Source: an uncultured Lachnospiraceae bacterium
GTDB taxonomy: Bacteria > Bacillota > Clostridia > Lachnospirales > Lachnospiraceae
Reading direction: 5' to 3'
Assembly (NCBI GenBank): GCA_947178145.1
Contig: CAMWXE010000011.1
Coordinates: 18,557 to 82,556 of the forward strand
DNA: 64,000 nt
The notes under the pieces are model-generated. The model saw only the letters and a program-made list of their open reading frames with translations. It was not told where the DNA came from and did not search any database. Below, in pieces: positions 1-10,748 of this stretch. Numbering within the stretch: the stretch's first letter is position 1; every line of letters starts with the position of its first letter. Position numbers and translations under genes: made by a program.

Positions 1-1562
1 ATCGTTCCGCGCAGAATCAGGCTGGTTCCGCCGTAGTATGCATCGCCCACATCAAGGTCAGCTGACAGCTTGTTGCCCGATCCATCCTCGATGATATAGC
101 GGTATGTCGGCAGGACATCCGATATACTTCTATTGTTCCAGTCAAGCATGCTGATCTGCTCGCCCTTCTTATAAAAACCATATCCGTTTCCTGTCGAGAA
201 GTTGGTCACAAACGGAAGGGATGTGATTGCGGTACGCTCCACCACATATGTAGAGATACCACGCCAGTCTGTGTCACCTTCTGCATTGATTTCTGCGGAA
301 GGGTCGCCCTTGGAATTAACCCACAGTTTATTTTCCTTTTTCCAGAAATCCTGTATCATCTGTGAGGAAAAATACGACCAGCTTGGGCAGTAAAGTCCCA
401 ATGACGTATACGTTCCTCCATCTGGATTCTCAAACAGGTTCCACTTGATCGGTGTGTCATAACCGTTGCTCTGCAAGTCAATTCCGGCATATAAATCATA
501 CGGATCAATCTGATTCTCTTCTGCCAGTGCCGCGGACGCTTTGAGCAGTTCGTCTGGTGCAAGGGAGTCCGTTGTCCACCAGAAATTCAGGAACATGGCA
601 TCCGCTACAGACGCGTCCTCGTCATTTTTCAGATATGCGATATTCTTCTCCGTCAGCGCATTCTGCCAGTCCATCTCGCCATCCACTGTCATAGAATCAT
701 AGTACACGAGCTCCAAATCCGGCGCTTTTTCCTTATAGTAAGAAAGAAATCCCTGCATCTTCGCCGCATGTTCCTTTGTCAATGGCTCTGTGTCCGTTCC
801 CTCTGTCTCCTGATTGATAAACCAGCCATCGAATCCATATGTGTTGGCAACTTCAATCAGTTTATCCACAACCGGATAGCTTCCGTCATCCGACTGCTGC
901 AGAAGGTCATCCAGCCATTCCATCTTTCCGCCATGTGCGGTCTGTGGCATAAATACCGTTCCAATGACCTTCACACCATTCTTGTGTCCTGCATCCACTA
1001 CATCGGCACTCGGTGCCACAATTAATCCCTCTCCGGAAGAACCGCCCCAGTACACCAGCAAATCCACATACTGCCAGTAGGAGAAGGCGTTTGCCTCCGC
1101 CTTGTTCAGTCCATGCGGGGAGTTTCCGCTGGTGCTGCCGTTCATGATGGAGATTGCCATAATCTGTGTATCTTTATTCTGTGTGGCGTTTACCGTGTCA
1201 AGTGATGCAATGTCCGCGCGCTTTGCAAGCGGTACGGTACTGACGTTAAAGATCAGATCTTCATCGTCTGCAGCCTTCCACTCCAGCAGCTGTGCCGGAA
1301 ACCAGTAAGATGCTTCCGGCTGGCGTGTCATGGTAAGCTCCTTGTTTCCGTTCTCCTCTGTCACGGAGTAGTTTGACACGGACGCTGCCTGCTGTTCTGT
1401 CTCTGGCTCAGGTGCCGCTTCCGTGCTGACTTCCGTCTGTACGGGCTCCTGTGATGCCGTCGTCTGTGTGTCCTGCTCTGCATTTCCGCAGGCTGCCATG
1501 CTGAGCATCATGGACGCCGCCACAATAATGCTGATAATCTTTTTATTATAATTTTTTCGCAT
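1..1562 (-). CDS. GH85 endo-beta-N-acetylglucosaminidase, predicted lipoprotein (3' end truncated by window edge)
   Basis: Own translation of the minus strand from ATG at 1562 (RBS AAAGGAGA): MRKNYNKKIISIIVAASMMLSMAACGN..., then YWGGSSGEGLIVAPSADVVDAGHKNGVKVIGTVFMP, FDGWFINQETE (GH85 NxE motif) and TAITSLPFVTNFSTGNGYGFYKKG. Open to position 1; absent from the supplied ORF track. Confidence 0.93.
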   Translation of the reverse strand, partial: MRKNYNKKIISIIVAASMMLSMAACGNAEQDTQTTASQEPVQTEVSTEAAPEPETEQQAASVSNYSVTEENGNKELTMTRQPEASYWFPAQLLEWKAADDEDLIFNVSTVPLAKRADIASLDTVNATQNKDTQIMAISIMNGSTSGNSPHGLNKAEANAFSYWQYVDLLVYWGGSSGEGLIVAPSADVVDAGHKNGVKVIGTVFMPQTAHGGKMEWLDDLLQQSDDGSYPVVDKLIEVANTYGFDGWFINQETEGTDTEPLTKEHAAKMQGFLSYYKEKAPDLELVYYDSMTVDGEMDWQNALTEKNIAYLKNDEDASVADAMFLNFWWTTDSLAPDELLKASAALAEENQIDPYDLYAGIDLQSNGYDTPIKWNLFENPDGGTYTSLGLYCPSWSYFSSQMIQDFWKKENKLWVNSKGDPSAEINAEGDTDWRGISTYVVERTAITSLPFVTNFSTGNGYGFYKKGEQISMLDWNNRSISDVLPTYRYIIEDGSGNKLSADLDVGDAYYGGTSLILRGT

Positions 1563-1591
1563 AATATATTTGTCTCCTTTAAATCTAACAA

Positions 1592-4500
1592 TTAACAAAT
1601 CTTTACTGTCACTACTTCATACGGCTTCAGCACGACTTCAATTTCCCTGCCCGCCACAACAGCCTCGCATTCTGTTTCCTCCAGCAGATTACAGATATAT
1701 GCTTTGTTGAAATCCGTGTTTACTGTCAGCTTTGTCTTTGTGTATGCATTTTCTGATTCGTACATACGAATGACTGTTCCGTCTTTGTCCTCGGCATTTT
1801 TGATCGTCTCGATCACGACGTTTGCATGCGCCACGGATGCGTAGGAGTATGCTGCCTTCTCCTGCGTCTGTGTCTGTACGAGCAATGGCTGATTCAGCTT
1901 GTATGCCTCTGCCACTGTTCCGGCGGCACGCCATCCTTCGGCATGCGGATAGATCGCATACGTAAACTCGTGCTCCTCCTGGTCAGTGGTCGGATTCGGC
2001 TCGATTCCTGATTTGATCAGTGTCAGTGCCATATTGGAGTCCTTCACGGAATGTCCATACTTGCAGTCATTCAGCAGGGAAACTCCATAGTGTCCCTCAG
2101 AGAGATCCATCCACTTCTGTCCGCAGCTCTCAAAGCGCGCCACATCCCAGCTCGTGTTCTGGTGGGTCTTTCTGGTCAGATTGCCAAACTGTATGTCAAA
2201 CGCTGCCTCGTCTGTGTGCACTGCCACTGGAAAATGCACTTTCAACAATGTCTGATGTTCCTTCCAGTCAACATGGGTCACAAACTCAATCCTGCGGCTG
2301 TCTGCATAGAATATAATCTGCTGCTGGATTGTAGACTGCGATGCCTTCCTCGTAATCTCAAGCACTGCACGCACTGCACCAATCTCTGTCCACTCCATGT
2401 GCTCCACATTGTCTACATCCCAGTATTTTTCTGTATAATAGATATCAATATCCCAGTTGTCAAAGTAAATCGGCTTATCCTCATACATGCGCAGAAGGTT
2501 TGCCCGCTCTCCCTGCTGTACTACCTCGCGGTCATTTTCCTTGTCATAAATGCTGGTGAACAATCCCTGCTGGTCAAACGTAACTGTGTAGAACGGTGTC
2601 TCCAGCTGATACTCCCCAGTCAGTGTAAACGGAGCCTTTTCGATTTCACACGCTGTATCGCTCACTGTGAACGACCTGTAGCCCTTTGACGGCAGATTGC
2701 GCACAAACGCCACGCTTCCGTCCTTTGTCTTCTGCACCGGATAGACCACACCGTCCGAATCCACAAGTGCACTGCCCTCGAGCGCGCCAAGATTCACAAT
2801 GTCATCCCTTACCTTGCCTGTCGTATTGAAAATCGTGACTGCCTCTCCGCTTCCAGCGATTGCTTTGCTGCGCTCCGCAGTCATTGATGCAAGCTGCTCT
2901 GCCAGTCTGCCGTACTCCTCCTTCGTCACCTCATAAACCTCATGGATGGATGATCCGGGAAGAATGTCATGGAACTGATTCAGCAGCACCACCTTCCACA
3001 TTGCATCCAGCTCTTCCTGTGGATATGCCATCTCTGGCGCTGTCAGTACAGACAACAATTCCAGATCCATCAGACCCAGCTCGGATTTCCGATTAGAACG
3101 TTTGTTTCTTGCCATGGAAGTCAGCGTGCCTCTGTGATACTCAAAGTAGAGCTCTCCCTCCCACACCGGAAGCCGTTTGCTGCCGCTGACGCGCTCATTC
3201 AGCTCGTCAAAGAAAGTGCGCGCAAATGCCTGACGAACTTTTGGAATGCCCTTGACACCCTTTTCCATACGAATCGATGTCTCCAGCATCTCCCTTGTCG
3301 GGCCGCCGCCGCCGTCGCCATAGCCGTAAGAGATCAGAATATCATTGTTGATATCCTTATTCTGATAGCGCATCCAGCCACCCATAATCGCGTCGGGATG
3401 AAGCATTCCGTTGTAGGTTGTGAAGAAATCCTTGATGGGCTGATTCACACCTAATGTCGTAATCAGATGTGTCAGTACCTCGGTTCCGTCAATACCTCTC
3501 CAGCGCATCGTGTCATAAGGGATTTTGTTAAACTGGTTCCATGCAAGCTTGGTAGTCATAAAATAATCGATCCCGCACTTTTTCATAATCTGCGGAAGTG
3601 CACCGGAATAGCCAAATACGTCCGGCAGCCACAGGATGCGGTTGTCCACGCCAAACTCTTCCCGGAAGAAGCGCTTGCCATGCATAAACTGGCGCACGAG
3701 GGACTCTCCTGAGGTCAGATTGCAGTCTGCCTCCACCCACATGCCGCCTTCCGGCTCCCAGCGGCCTTCTTTGATGCGCTCCTTCGCCTTCTCGTACAGT
3801 TCCGGATAGCGCTCCTTCAAAAATGCATAGAGCTGCGGCTGGCTTGACATAAACTTGTAATTCGGATACTCCTCCATCAACTTCAAAACGGTTGCAAAGC
3901 TGCGCCCGGTCTTCTCCCTTGTCTGAGCCACCGTCCACCACCATGCGACGTCGATGTGTGTGTGCCCAATACAGGTTGCAATCACGTCCTGATAGCCTGC
4001 CAGATCGGAATACAATGCCTTGTCAATATAGTCCGAAGCCTCGGATAACGTGCGGTAAAACGCCTCGGAGTATGGAGTACGAAGATCGAGGAAATTCACT
4101 GTCTGATTCAGTATTTCTTCGATGTCTTTGCGGTTCTTGTCATCCTCCTCCATTCTGGAAAACGCTGCGAGCGGCACCCACAAATCATAGTAGAGCTTCT
4201 CAATCTTATCATCAACCTCATGCATCTCCACGATCAGGTTGAACTCTGTGTGCAGTGTTCCTGTATATGCCTGGAGACCGATCTCCAGCACATCTCCCTC
4301 TTTTGCCGACGGGGACAAAAATACATCCCTGTGGTTCATGTCGATGCCCTGTATCACTTCCCCGTTTACAAACAGTAAGAACTGTGGATTCTTTGCATCA
4401 TCCCACTCGTCAATCTGTGTGCGCACATGGAGCCACATCCGCTTTCCATCCAGCTCACGAGGCACCTGATACGTCGTCTTGAACCAGTAGTGACGGTCCT

Positions 4501-4684
4501 TTCCATACCAGTGCATCTTCTGACAGTCAAATTCTTCCCATACTGCCGGGTCCGCCTCCGCTTCCTCGGGGCGTAAGTAATTTCCTTCTTTATACTGCCA
4601 ATTATCAATTGTAAACTTCTGTTTAATTTTTAATTTCTTTAACTCCTCACAGATTACATTGACCCTTTTGTCCAAAAAATGCAT
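1592..4684 (-). CDS. GH38 alpha-mannosidase
   Basis: GHTHIDVAWWWTVAQTREK, EGGMWVEADCNLTSGESLVRQ, WLPDVFGYSGALPQIMKKCGIDYFMTTKL are GH38 hallmarks. Start moved to internal ATG at 4684 preceded by GGAGG; the track start at 4741 is a TTG. Confidence 0.95.
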   Translation of the reverse strand: MHFLDKRVNVICEELKKLKIKQKFTIDNWQYKEGNYLRPEEAEADPAVWEEFDCQKMHWYGKDRHYWFKTTYQVPRELDGKRMWLHVRTQIDEWDDAKNPQFLLFVNGEVIQGIDMNHRDVFLSPSAKEGDVLEIGLQAYTGTLHTEFNLIVEMHEVDDKIEKLYYDLWVPLAAFSRMEEDDKNRKDIEEILNQTVNFLDLRTPYSEAFYRTLSEASDYIDKALYSDLAGYQDVIATCIGHTHIDVAWWWTVAQTREKTGRSFATVLKLMEEYPNYKFMSSQPQLYAFLKERYPELYEKAKERIKEGRWEPEGGMWVEADCNLTSGESLVRQFMHGKRFFREEFGVDNRILWLPDVFGYSGALPQIMKKCGIDYFMTTKLAWNQFNKIPYDTMRWRGIDGTEVLTHLITTLGVNQPIKDFFTTYNGMLHPDAIMGGWMRYQNKDINNDILISYGYGDGGGGPTREMLETSIRMEKGVKGIPKVRQAFARTFFDELNERVSGSKRLPVWEGELYFEYHRGTLTSMARNKRSNRKSELGLMDLELLSVLTAPEMAYPQEELDAMWKVVLLNQFHDILPGSSIHEVYEVTKEEYGRLAEQLASMTAERSKAIAGSGEAVTIFNTTGKVRDDIVNLGALEGSALVDSDGVVYPVQKTKDGSVAFVRNLPSKGYRSFTVSDTACEIEKAPFTLTGEYQLETPFYTVTFDQQGLFTSIYDKENDREVVQQGERANLLRMYEDKPIYFDNWDIDIYYTEKYWDVDNVEHMEWTEIGAVRAVLEITRKASQSTIQQQIIFYADSRRIEFVTHVDWKEHQTLLKVHFPVAVHTDEAAFDIQFGNLTRKTHQNTSWDVARFESCGQKWMDLSEGHYGVSLLNDCKYGHSVKDSNMALTLIKSGIEPNPTTDQEEHEFTYAIYPHAEGWRAAGTVAEAYKLNQPLLVQTQTQEKAAYSYASVAHANVVIETIKNAEDKDGTVIRMYESENAYTKTKLTVNTDFNKAYICNLLEETECEAVVAGREIEVVLKPYEVVTVKIC

Positions 4685-4750
4685 ATATACCTCCATTCCT
4701 GCATTGCTATGCAGAACATTTTTGTTATCAATTATTTTCAATGCTGACTG

Positions 4751-4807
4751 TTAAAAAGGCTGCCGCAAAATTTATCAAAGCTTTCACTTTTTTATTTGCG
4801 GCAGCCT
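4751..4807 (-). terminator. intrinsic terminator-like hairpin between GH130 and GH38 genes
   Basis: AGGCTGCCGCAAA...TTTGCGGCAGCCT perfect 13-bp stem, followed on the minus strand by TTTTT. Confidence 0.75.
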
Positions 4808-4827
4808 GTCCTGGACTCCTACTTGAT

Positions 4828-5814
4828 TCAAACGGGATCCATATAAGCCATCAGACGGTCTACAGTCGTAAATGCAAGCCCAGTCACGGTATCTGCACAG
4901 CCGTAATAAATTGCAATTCTTCCCGTCGCCGCATCTGCAAGCGCCGCACACGGAAATACCACATTGGGCACATCTCCGACACACTCATAGATTTCATGAG
5001 GTCCTAAAATATAATTCTTTGTTCTCTTGATTACCTTCCACGGCTCTTCCAAATCGAGCAGCGCACAGCCCATTCTGTAGACAAAACCGTTGCATGTATT
5101 GATGACGCCGTGATAAATCAGCAGCCAGCCCTCGTCTGTCTCAATCGGCACGCTTCCCGCACCGATCTTGGTACACTGCCATGCTGAGGCATCGCCTTTG
5201 ATTGTTCCCATCACAAATCGATGGCAGCCCCAGTATTTCAGATCCGGGCTCTCGCTCAGGAAAATATCCCCAAACGGCGTATGGCCGTTGTCACTCGGAC
5301 GACTCAGCATATAGTAATTGCCACGAATCCTGCGCGGAAACAGCACGCCATTGCGGTTAAACGGCAGAAATGCGTTTTCCAGCTGGTAGAAAGTCTTAAA
5401 ATCAAAGGTATATCCTACCCCAATGGTCGGATACTCATGGTAACCGTTGCACCATGTGATATAGTACCTGTCCTCTATAAAGCAAACCCTGGGGTCATAC
5501 CGGAAATCCCTCCTGGCCACTTCTGGATGTGCCCCCTGAAATGCGATTGGGTCGTCAGAAATATCCCAGTGGATGCCATCCTTGCTGAATCCAGCGAAGA
5601 TATCCATGCTGATCGATCTGCTGTCACAGCGGAACACACCTGCATATCCATCCTCAAAAGGGACAACGGCACTGTTAAAAATACTGTTGGAATTTTTGGT
5701 TGCAAATCGTTCAATGATAGGATTTGCATGATAACGCCACACTGGCAGTTTTTCCGCTGTTCCTGGATCCTGCCATGGCATATTGGGCAGATTATTTCCG
5801 ATTATTTTAGCCAT
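4828..5814 (-). CDS. GH130 family beta-mannoside phosphorylase (candidate Man-beta-1,4-GlcNAc phosphorylase)
   Basis: [69 protein letters not shown]-like and [22 protein letters not shown] motifs; genomic partnership with GH85/GH38. Substrate specificity is inferred. Confidence 0.88.
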   Translation of the reverse strand: MAKIIGNNLPNMPWQDPGTAEKLPVWRYHANPIIERFATKNSNSIFNSAVVPFEDGYAGVFRCDSRSISMDIFAGFSKDGIHWDISDDPIAFQGAHPEVARRDFRYDPRVCFIEDRYYITWCNGYHEYPTIGVGYTFDFKTFYQLENAFLPFNRNGVLFPRRIRGNYYMLSRPSDNGHTPFGDIFLSESPDLKYWGCHRFVMGTIKGDASAWQCTKIGAGSVPIETDEGWLLIYHGVINTCNGFVYRMGCALLDLEEPWKVIKRTKNYILGPHEIYECVGDVPNVVFPCAALADAATGRIAIYYGCADTVTGLAFTTVDRLMAYMDPV

Positions 5815-5843
5815 TTGCCGACACCTCTGTCTTCTATTATTTT

Positions 5844-7355
5844 TTATTTGCCCATAAACTCGTCAACCTGTCTCTGAGCCTCGTCCATAACATCCTGCCA
5901 TCCTGCCTTCAGCAGTTCTTCTTTGATCTTTGGCACTACGACTTCCGGATCCTGCACACCAGTCATAACCTCACTGCGGTAACGCAGCCAGATCTCACGG
6001 CAGTTTGCCAGCTGGTCGGATACCGGATTGGTATCAAATGTAAAGCCAAGCATTACAGAGGACTCCGCTGCCTCATTCAAAGCCTTAACCTCATCCCACT
6101 GATTAAACTCATCTGTGTCAAGTGTTGTAACAGTAAAGAACGATCCCTGTGTGTAACCTGCCAGCGCCCAGTCGTTGTTGATCTTATGCACTTTGCCGTC
6201 CTCTGTGTACTCGAAGTTCACGCCTTCCTCACCATAGTAGAACAAGTCGCGGAGCTTTGTGTCACAGTTTACCAGATCCAGAAGCTGTAAACACTTTTCA
6301 GGATATTGTGTATTGATAGAAACCATGTTGAGAGAACCTCTAACAGTCTCATTGGAGAGAATTGTCTTCTCAATCTGCTGTACGACAACGTCCTTGCCCA
6401 TCTGAGGACCCCATGAAGTCACGCCTGCGGACTCCCAGCCCTGAGCAACACGCCACATATTGTAAACACGTCCTTCTGTCAGTGTCGCGGCATCCGGATT
6501 GATAATTCCCTTCTGATACCACTCATGTATAATCTTGAGCTGATCCATAATGTCCTGCTCTTCCAGTGTAAAGCATACTCTTCCATCCTGATCGTCGAAC
6601 CGCACACCGAGAATCTGAGTACCAGCTCCAATCTGATCATACACATCAAAGATATAGTACAGGCCGTCGTTCTTCACATATACCGGGTAATCGTTCTTAT
6701 CAGCCTTCAATGTCTCAAAAGTCTCTGTCATGGAATCAAGTGTTATGAGAGACTTGATATCAAGACTGTACTCATCAACCAGCTCTTTGTCCCAGATCGC
6801 ATAATTGGTGATAGAGCTGTCCTTATAGGTAGGAACACCGTAAATCCTGTCCTTTACACGAACACCATCCCAGTACTTATCCGGCATAAGCTCCATCAAA
6901 CCAGGCATATTGGCCTCAAGCAGATCCGTGATATCCGCATATGCACCCAGGTTAATATCTGCAACATAGTTATTACCATTTCCAAATATAATATCATATG
7001 GTTCATTGGTGCTGACGATAATGTTGCGGCGGTTATCCCAGTCACCCCATGGAATCACTTCCATCTCAAGATTCACGCCAATCTTCTCTCCGATATATGC
7101 ATTGACTGACGAAATCCAGGAATCATAATTGGTCGGCATACCATTACCGATCGTCACCCACTTCAGATTTACAATCTCACCGCTGTTACTGCTCTGAGAC
7201 TGTGCGTTGTCACTGCTCTGGCTGCCTGACGAAGATGCTGTATTGTCTCCGCTGCCTGTATTGTTTGCAGTATCTCCACTGCCGCCGCAGCCTGTCAGCA
7301 TTCCCATTGCCATCACTGCCACAAGACCAGATGCTAATAACCTTTTCAACTTCAT
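5844..7355 (-). CDS. carbohydrate ABC transporter substrate-binding lipoprotein (LipO-like)
   Basis: Signal peptide with lipobox MLTGCGGS, low-complexity N-terminal linker, extracellular solute-binding fold; adjacent to two permeases. Confidence 0.9.
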   Translation of the reverse strand: MKLKRLLASGLVAVMAMGMLTGCGGSGDTANNTGSGDNTASSSGSQSSDNAQSQSSNSGEIVNLKWVTIGNGMPTNYDSWISSVNAYIGEKIGVNLEMEVIPWGDWDNRRNIIVSTNEPYDIIFGNGNNYVADINLGAYADITDLLEANMPGLMELMPDKYWDGVRVKDRIYGVPTYKDSSITNYAIWDKELVDEYSLDIKSLITLDSMTETFETLKADKNDYPVYVKNDGLYYIFDVYDQIGAGTQILGVRFDDQDGRVCFTLEEQDIMDQLKIIHEWYQKGIINPDAATLTEGRVYNMWRVAQGWESAGVTSWGPQMGKDVVVQQIEKTILSNETVRGSLNMVSINTQYPEKCLQLLDLVNCDTKLRDLFYYGEEGVNFEYTEDGKVHKINNDWALAGYTQGSFFTVTTLDTDEFNQWDEVKALNEAAESSVMLGFTFDTNPVSDQLANCREIWLRYRSEVMTGVQDPEVVVPKIKEELLKAGWQDVMDEAQRQVDEFMGK

Positions 7356-7399
7356 AATAACTTCCTCCTTCTTTGCTTGTTTATAAATTTCTTCACACT

Positions 7400-8314
7400 T
7401 TATTCCTTAACCGAACCGATGGTCAGGCCGGAAATGAAATACTTCTGGAAAAACGGATAGGTACATGCAATTGGTACGATGATGACAATCGCAATTGCCA
7501 TTCGCACACTTTCTGTAGGCATGGAAGCCTTGTACTGCTGCAGCGACAGGCCGCCATACGGATTGTTTGCGATGTACTCAATATTCTTTTGTATATTGTT
7601 CAACAAGGACTGCAGCGTCTGCAGATTCTTGTCTTGAATGTACAAGGAAGCTTGGAACCAGTCATTCCAATATCCAAATGCCGCAAACATACCAATTGTC
7701 GCGATAACGGGCTTGGAAATCGGCATTACAATCTGAGACCAGATACGAAACTGCCCGGCACCATCAATCTTTGCCGATTCTATAATCGAATCCGGAACTG
7801 TCGTTCTGAAAAATGTACGGCAGATCGTCACACTGAAGGATGAGCACGCAAGGGGCAGTATCAGCGCCCAAATCGTATTGCTCAGACCTAAAATGTTATT
7901 TACTACCACATAGCTTGCCAGCATACCGCCATTGAATACCATCGGTATGAAAATCAGCCATGTATACAGCTTTTTCAGCTTGAAATTTCTTCTGGAAACA
8001 ACATAACCCATAGAAGTATCCAGCGCAATTGCGATAATGGTACCCAAAATGGTTACCAGAACAGACATAAATGCCGCGCGCAGGATCATTCCGCGTTCAT
8101 TCCACAAAAATTTGTACGCCGAACCGGAAAACTGTGCCGGAATCAGCTGATATCCGCTTACACGAAGAGCCTCCTCGTCAGTGATAGAAATTGAAAACAC
8201 AAACAACAGCGGAATCACACACATCACTGCCAAAATCAGAAACACGATGTTGAACACGATGTTTGTGGATTGTTTAATTTGATTCAATGACTGGCCGCTT
8301 TCTTCTTTTGCCAC
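7400..8314 (-). CDS. ABC transporter permease, YtcP/LplC type
   Basis: Multiple TM segments; EAA-loop region ESAKIDGAGQFRIWSQIVMPISKPVIAT; C-terminal FFQKYFISGLTIGSVKE. Confidence 0.93.
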   Translation of the reverse strand: MAKEESGQSLNQIKQSTNIVFNIVFLILAVMCVIPLLFVFSISITDEEALRVSGYQLIPAQFSGSAYKFLWNERGMILRAAFMSVLVTILGTIIAIALDTSMGYVVSRRNFKLKKLYTWLIFIPMVFNGGMLASYVVVNNILGLSNTIWALILPLACSSFSVTICRTFFRTTVPDSIIESAKIDGAGQFRIWSQIVMPISKPVIATIGMFAAFGYWNDWFQASLYIQDKNLQTLQSLLNNIQKNIEYIANNPYGGLSLQQYKASMPTESVRMAIAIVIIVPIACTYPFFQKYFISGLTIGSVKE

Positions 8315-8329
8315 ATGAACACCCCCTAA

Positions 8330-9313
8330 TTATATAATCCTGTTTTCGTTGTCTAATTTGCTCACAACCCAGTTTGCAAACAGAATCGTGCCACAGCTGC
8401 AGATTGCCTGGAAGAAGGACGCTGCCGCCGTCTGACCGATTGGCGCTGTAGACTGGATCGCATTGTATATATATGTATCAAAGGTCGATACTGTCGTATA
8501 CAATGACGCTGGAATACGTCCGGTCACCTGATAGAACAGACCGAAATCCGAGTTGAAGATCTTACCGCAGTCCAGAATCAGCATCATGATAAATACTGGT
8601 TTGATTGCCGGAAGCGTGATATGTCTTGCCTGCTGCTTCTTGGTGGCACCATCCATAACCGCTGCCTCGTAGAGTGACGGGTCAATTCCTGTGATACTTG
8701 CCAGATAGAGCACCATTCCATATCCCATACCTTTCCATGTATTCAGGAAAATCAGGATAAATGGCCAGTATTTCGGCTCCTGATACCACATGATGCGCTC
8801 TCCGCCGAGCGATGTGATAATTCCGTTGATATATCCTCTCTCCGGTGTCAGCAGTGCATAGACAAAATAGCTGACAACAACCCATGACATAAAGTATGGA
8901 AGGAACATCATCGTCTGATACACCTTGGAACCCTTCTTGTTGCGCATACTGCTCAACATCAGTGCCCCTCCCACTGCAACGCTTGCACTGATAATAATGA
9001 ATGCAATGTTGTAGAGTATCGTGTTCCTCAGAAGCATTGTGAATGAGTTGGATGTAAAGAAATAGCTGAAATTGCCAAATCCCGCCCATTCACTGTGCAG
9101 GAGGTTGTAGATAAATCCATGTCCGCCTTGCTGCAGTTTGTAGTTCTTAAATGCAATGATAATACCAAACATTGGCAGGTATGAAAATGTCAAAAACCAT
9201 AACAATGTCGGCAGTGACAGAAGAAACAACTCCGTGTCGTCACGTGACCATCGCTTCCACCAAGGCTTGCCGGATTTACTCCCCCCTCCGTCAGTCGTTT
9301 TGCGATTTCCCAT
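8330..9313 (-). CDS. ABC transporter permease, LplB type
   Basis: LFLLSLPTLLWFLTFSYLPMFGIIIAFKNYK; EAAVMDGATKKQQARHITLPAIKPV EAA loop. Confidence 0.93.
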   Translation of the reverse strand: MGNRKTTDGGGSKSGKPWWKRWSRDDTELFLLSLPTLLWFLTFSYLPMFGIIIAFKNYKLQQGGHGFIYNLLHSEWAGFGNFSYFFTSNSFTMLLRNTILYNIAFIIISASVAVGGALMLSSMRNKKGSKVYQTMMFLPYFMSWVVVSYFVYALLTPERGYINGIITSLGGERIMWYQEPKYWPFILIFLNTWKGMGYGMVLYLASITGIDPSLYEAAVMDGATKKQQARHITLPAIKPVFIMMLILDCGKIFNSDFGLFYQVTGRIPASLYTTVSTFDTYIYNAIQSTAPIGQTAAASFFQAICSCGTILFANWVVSKLDNENRII

Positions 9314-9477
9314 TTGATTTACCTCCTTCTATTTATGTTTGTCAACGTTATATTAACATTTATAAATTCAAATGTCAATTATATTTTATCTTTTTCATTG
9401 TTTTATCTAACTTTTTGCCGTTTCTTTTGGTTAATATTATTAGTATCCCAATATAACCACTCATAAAGTATACATTT

Positions 9478-9497
9478 TTGACAATAACTTTTGTCAA
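9478..9497. promoter_or_regulatory. candidate operator TTGACAA-6-TTGTCAA in divergent ABC/LacI intergenic region
   Basis: Perfect 7-bp inverted repeat with 6-nt spacer; further TTGTCA half sites nearby. Confidence 0.4.
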
Positions 9498-9655
9498 CAT
9501 TTTATAGTCAAAAACACAATATACCTTATTTACTTTGTATATTTTTTGTCAAAATCATCTAACATTAATGATAACGTCTTAAGGTACTCTGTGCTTTCCA
9601 GCCGCATGAAGAAAAATTAAACAGTTTCTTTCTTTAACATTTGTAAACTAATCTG

Positions 9656-9684
9656 TTGTGTTTTGAGACTTTATGTGTTATAAT
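9656..9684 (+). promoter_or_regulatory. sigma70-type promoter for LacI regulator
   Basis: TTGTGT (9656-9661), 17-nt spacer, TATAAT (9679-9684). Confidence 0.5.
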
Positions 9685-9731
9685 GATATCAATTATTCTA
9701 GATTATTGTCAGAAAGGGGAAATTCTATTCT

Positions 9732-10748
9732 ATGGAAAAAGTTACAATGAAAGATATTGCAGATGCGCTCAATATATCCCGAGTCACTGTCAGTAAAGCT
9801 TTTAACAACCAGGCTGGCGTGTCAGATTCCCTTCGGGAGATGATTTTTGCAAAAGCAAAGGAGCTTGGATATGCCAAACTTCCCTATCAGATATTGGAAC
9901 AGCCCCAGCAGACACAGCGCACAGTCTCCCTGATTGTATCAAGGCCGGACTCTGCACTCTTCTGGACAAACATCATCCACCGTATGGCGCAGGAACTTTC
10001 CAATTACAATGTCAATTTGATGTACACCTATGTTCCTTCTACATACACAAAATCCTTCAATCTGCCCCCCATTCTCACGAATGGGAGTGTCGATGGTGCT
10101 GTCATACTCAATGTCTATGACCCGGTCATTCTGAACATGATAAACGAGCTTTCTATCCCCAAAGTATTTCTTGACTCGGTCCCTTCTCTGTCTGACTACC
10201 AGTTAACGGGTGACCTCGTCCTGATCGAAAGCTTCCGCACAGAGGCTAAAATAACAGATCTGCTGATACAGGACGGCCATACCGAGATTGGGTTTCTCGG
10301 GGATATCGATTACGCATTTACCAACAAGGAACGATACCTTGGCTACTGTGACTGTATGAAAAAGCACGAGCTTGTTGTGCGCTCGGAGCACTGTCTCACA
10401 GGACGCATTGACATCTTTTCTTATGACAAAAAGTTGTATGCGTTTCTGGACGAGCTGCGAAACTGGCCCACTGCTTTCGTGTGCGTCAGCGATTATGTTG
10501 CCAATTTTGTACAGTCCTACATTGACAGCAACCCGCACCGCATACCACACCCGGTTGTGCTCACCGGATTTGACAACAGCGGCGAGTACGCAAATGTTGC
10601 GGGGCGCATCATCACGGCCAACGTTTCGACAGGACTCCTCGGAAAACGGCTTGCAATGCAGTTGATATTCCGCTCCGATCACCCGGATGCTCCACTCGAA
10701 CTGACATTTGTCAAGCCGTCAATCATTATACCATATATAGACAATTAG
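9732..10748 (+). CDS. LacI-family transcriptional regulator
   Basis: N-terminal HTH MEKVTMKDIADALNISRVTVSKAFNNQAGVSDSLREMI; periplasmic-binding-like C-terminal domain. Confidence 0.95.
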   Translation: MEKVTMKDIADALNISRVTVSKAFNNQAGVSDSLREMIFAKAKELGYAKLPYQILEQPQQTQRTVSLIVSRPDSALFWTNIIHRMAQELSNYNVNLMYTYVPSTYTKSFNLPPILTNGSVDGAVILNVYDPVILNMINELSIPKVFLDSVPSLSDYQLTGDLVLIESFRTEAKITDLLIQDGHTEIGFLGDIDYAFTNKERYLGYCDCMKKHELVVRSEHCLTGRIDIFSYDKKLYAFLDELRNWPTAFVCVSDYVANFVQSYIDSNPHRIPHPVVLTGFDNSGEYANVAGRIITANVSTGLLGKRLAMQLIFRSDHPDAPLELTFVKPSIIIPYIDN

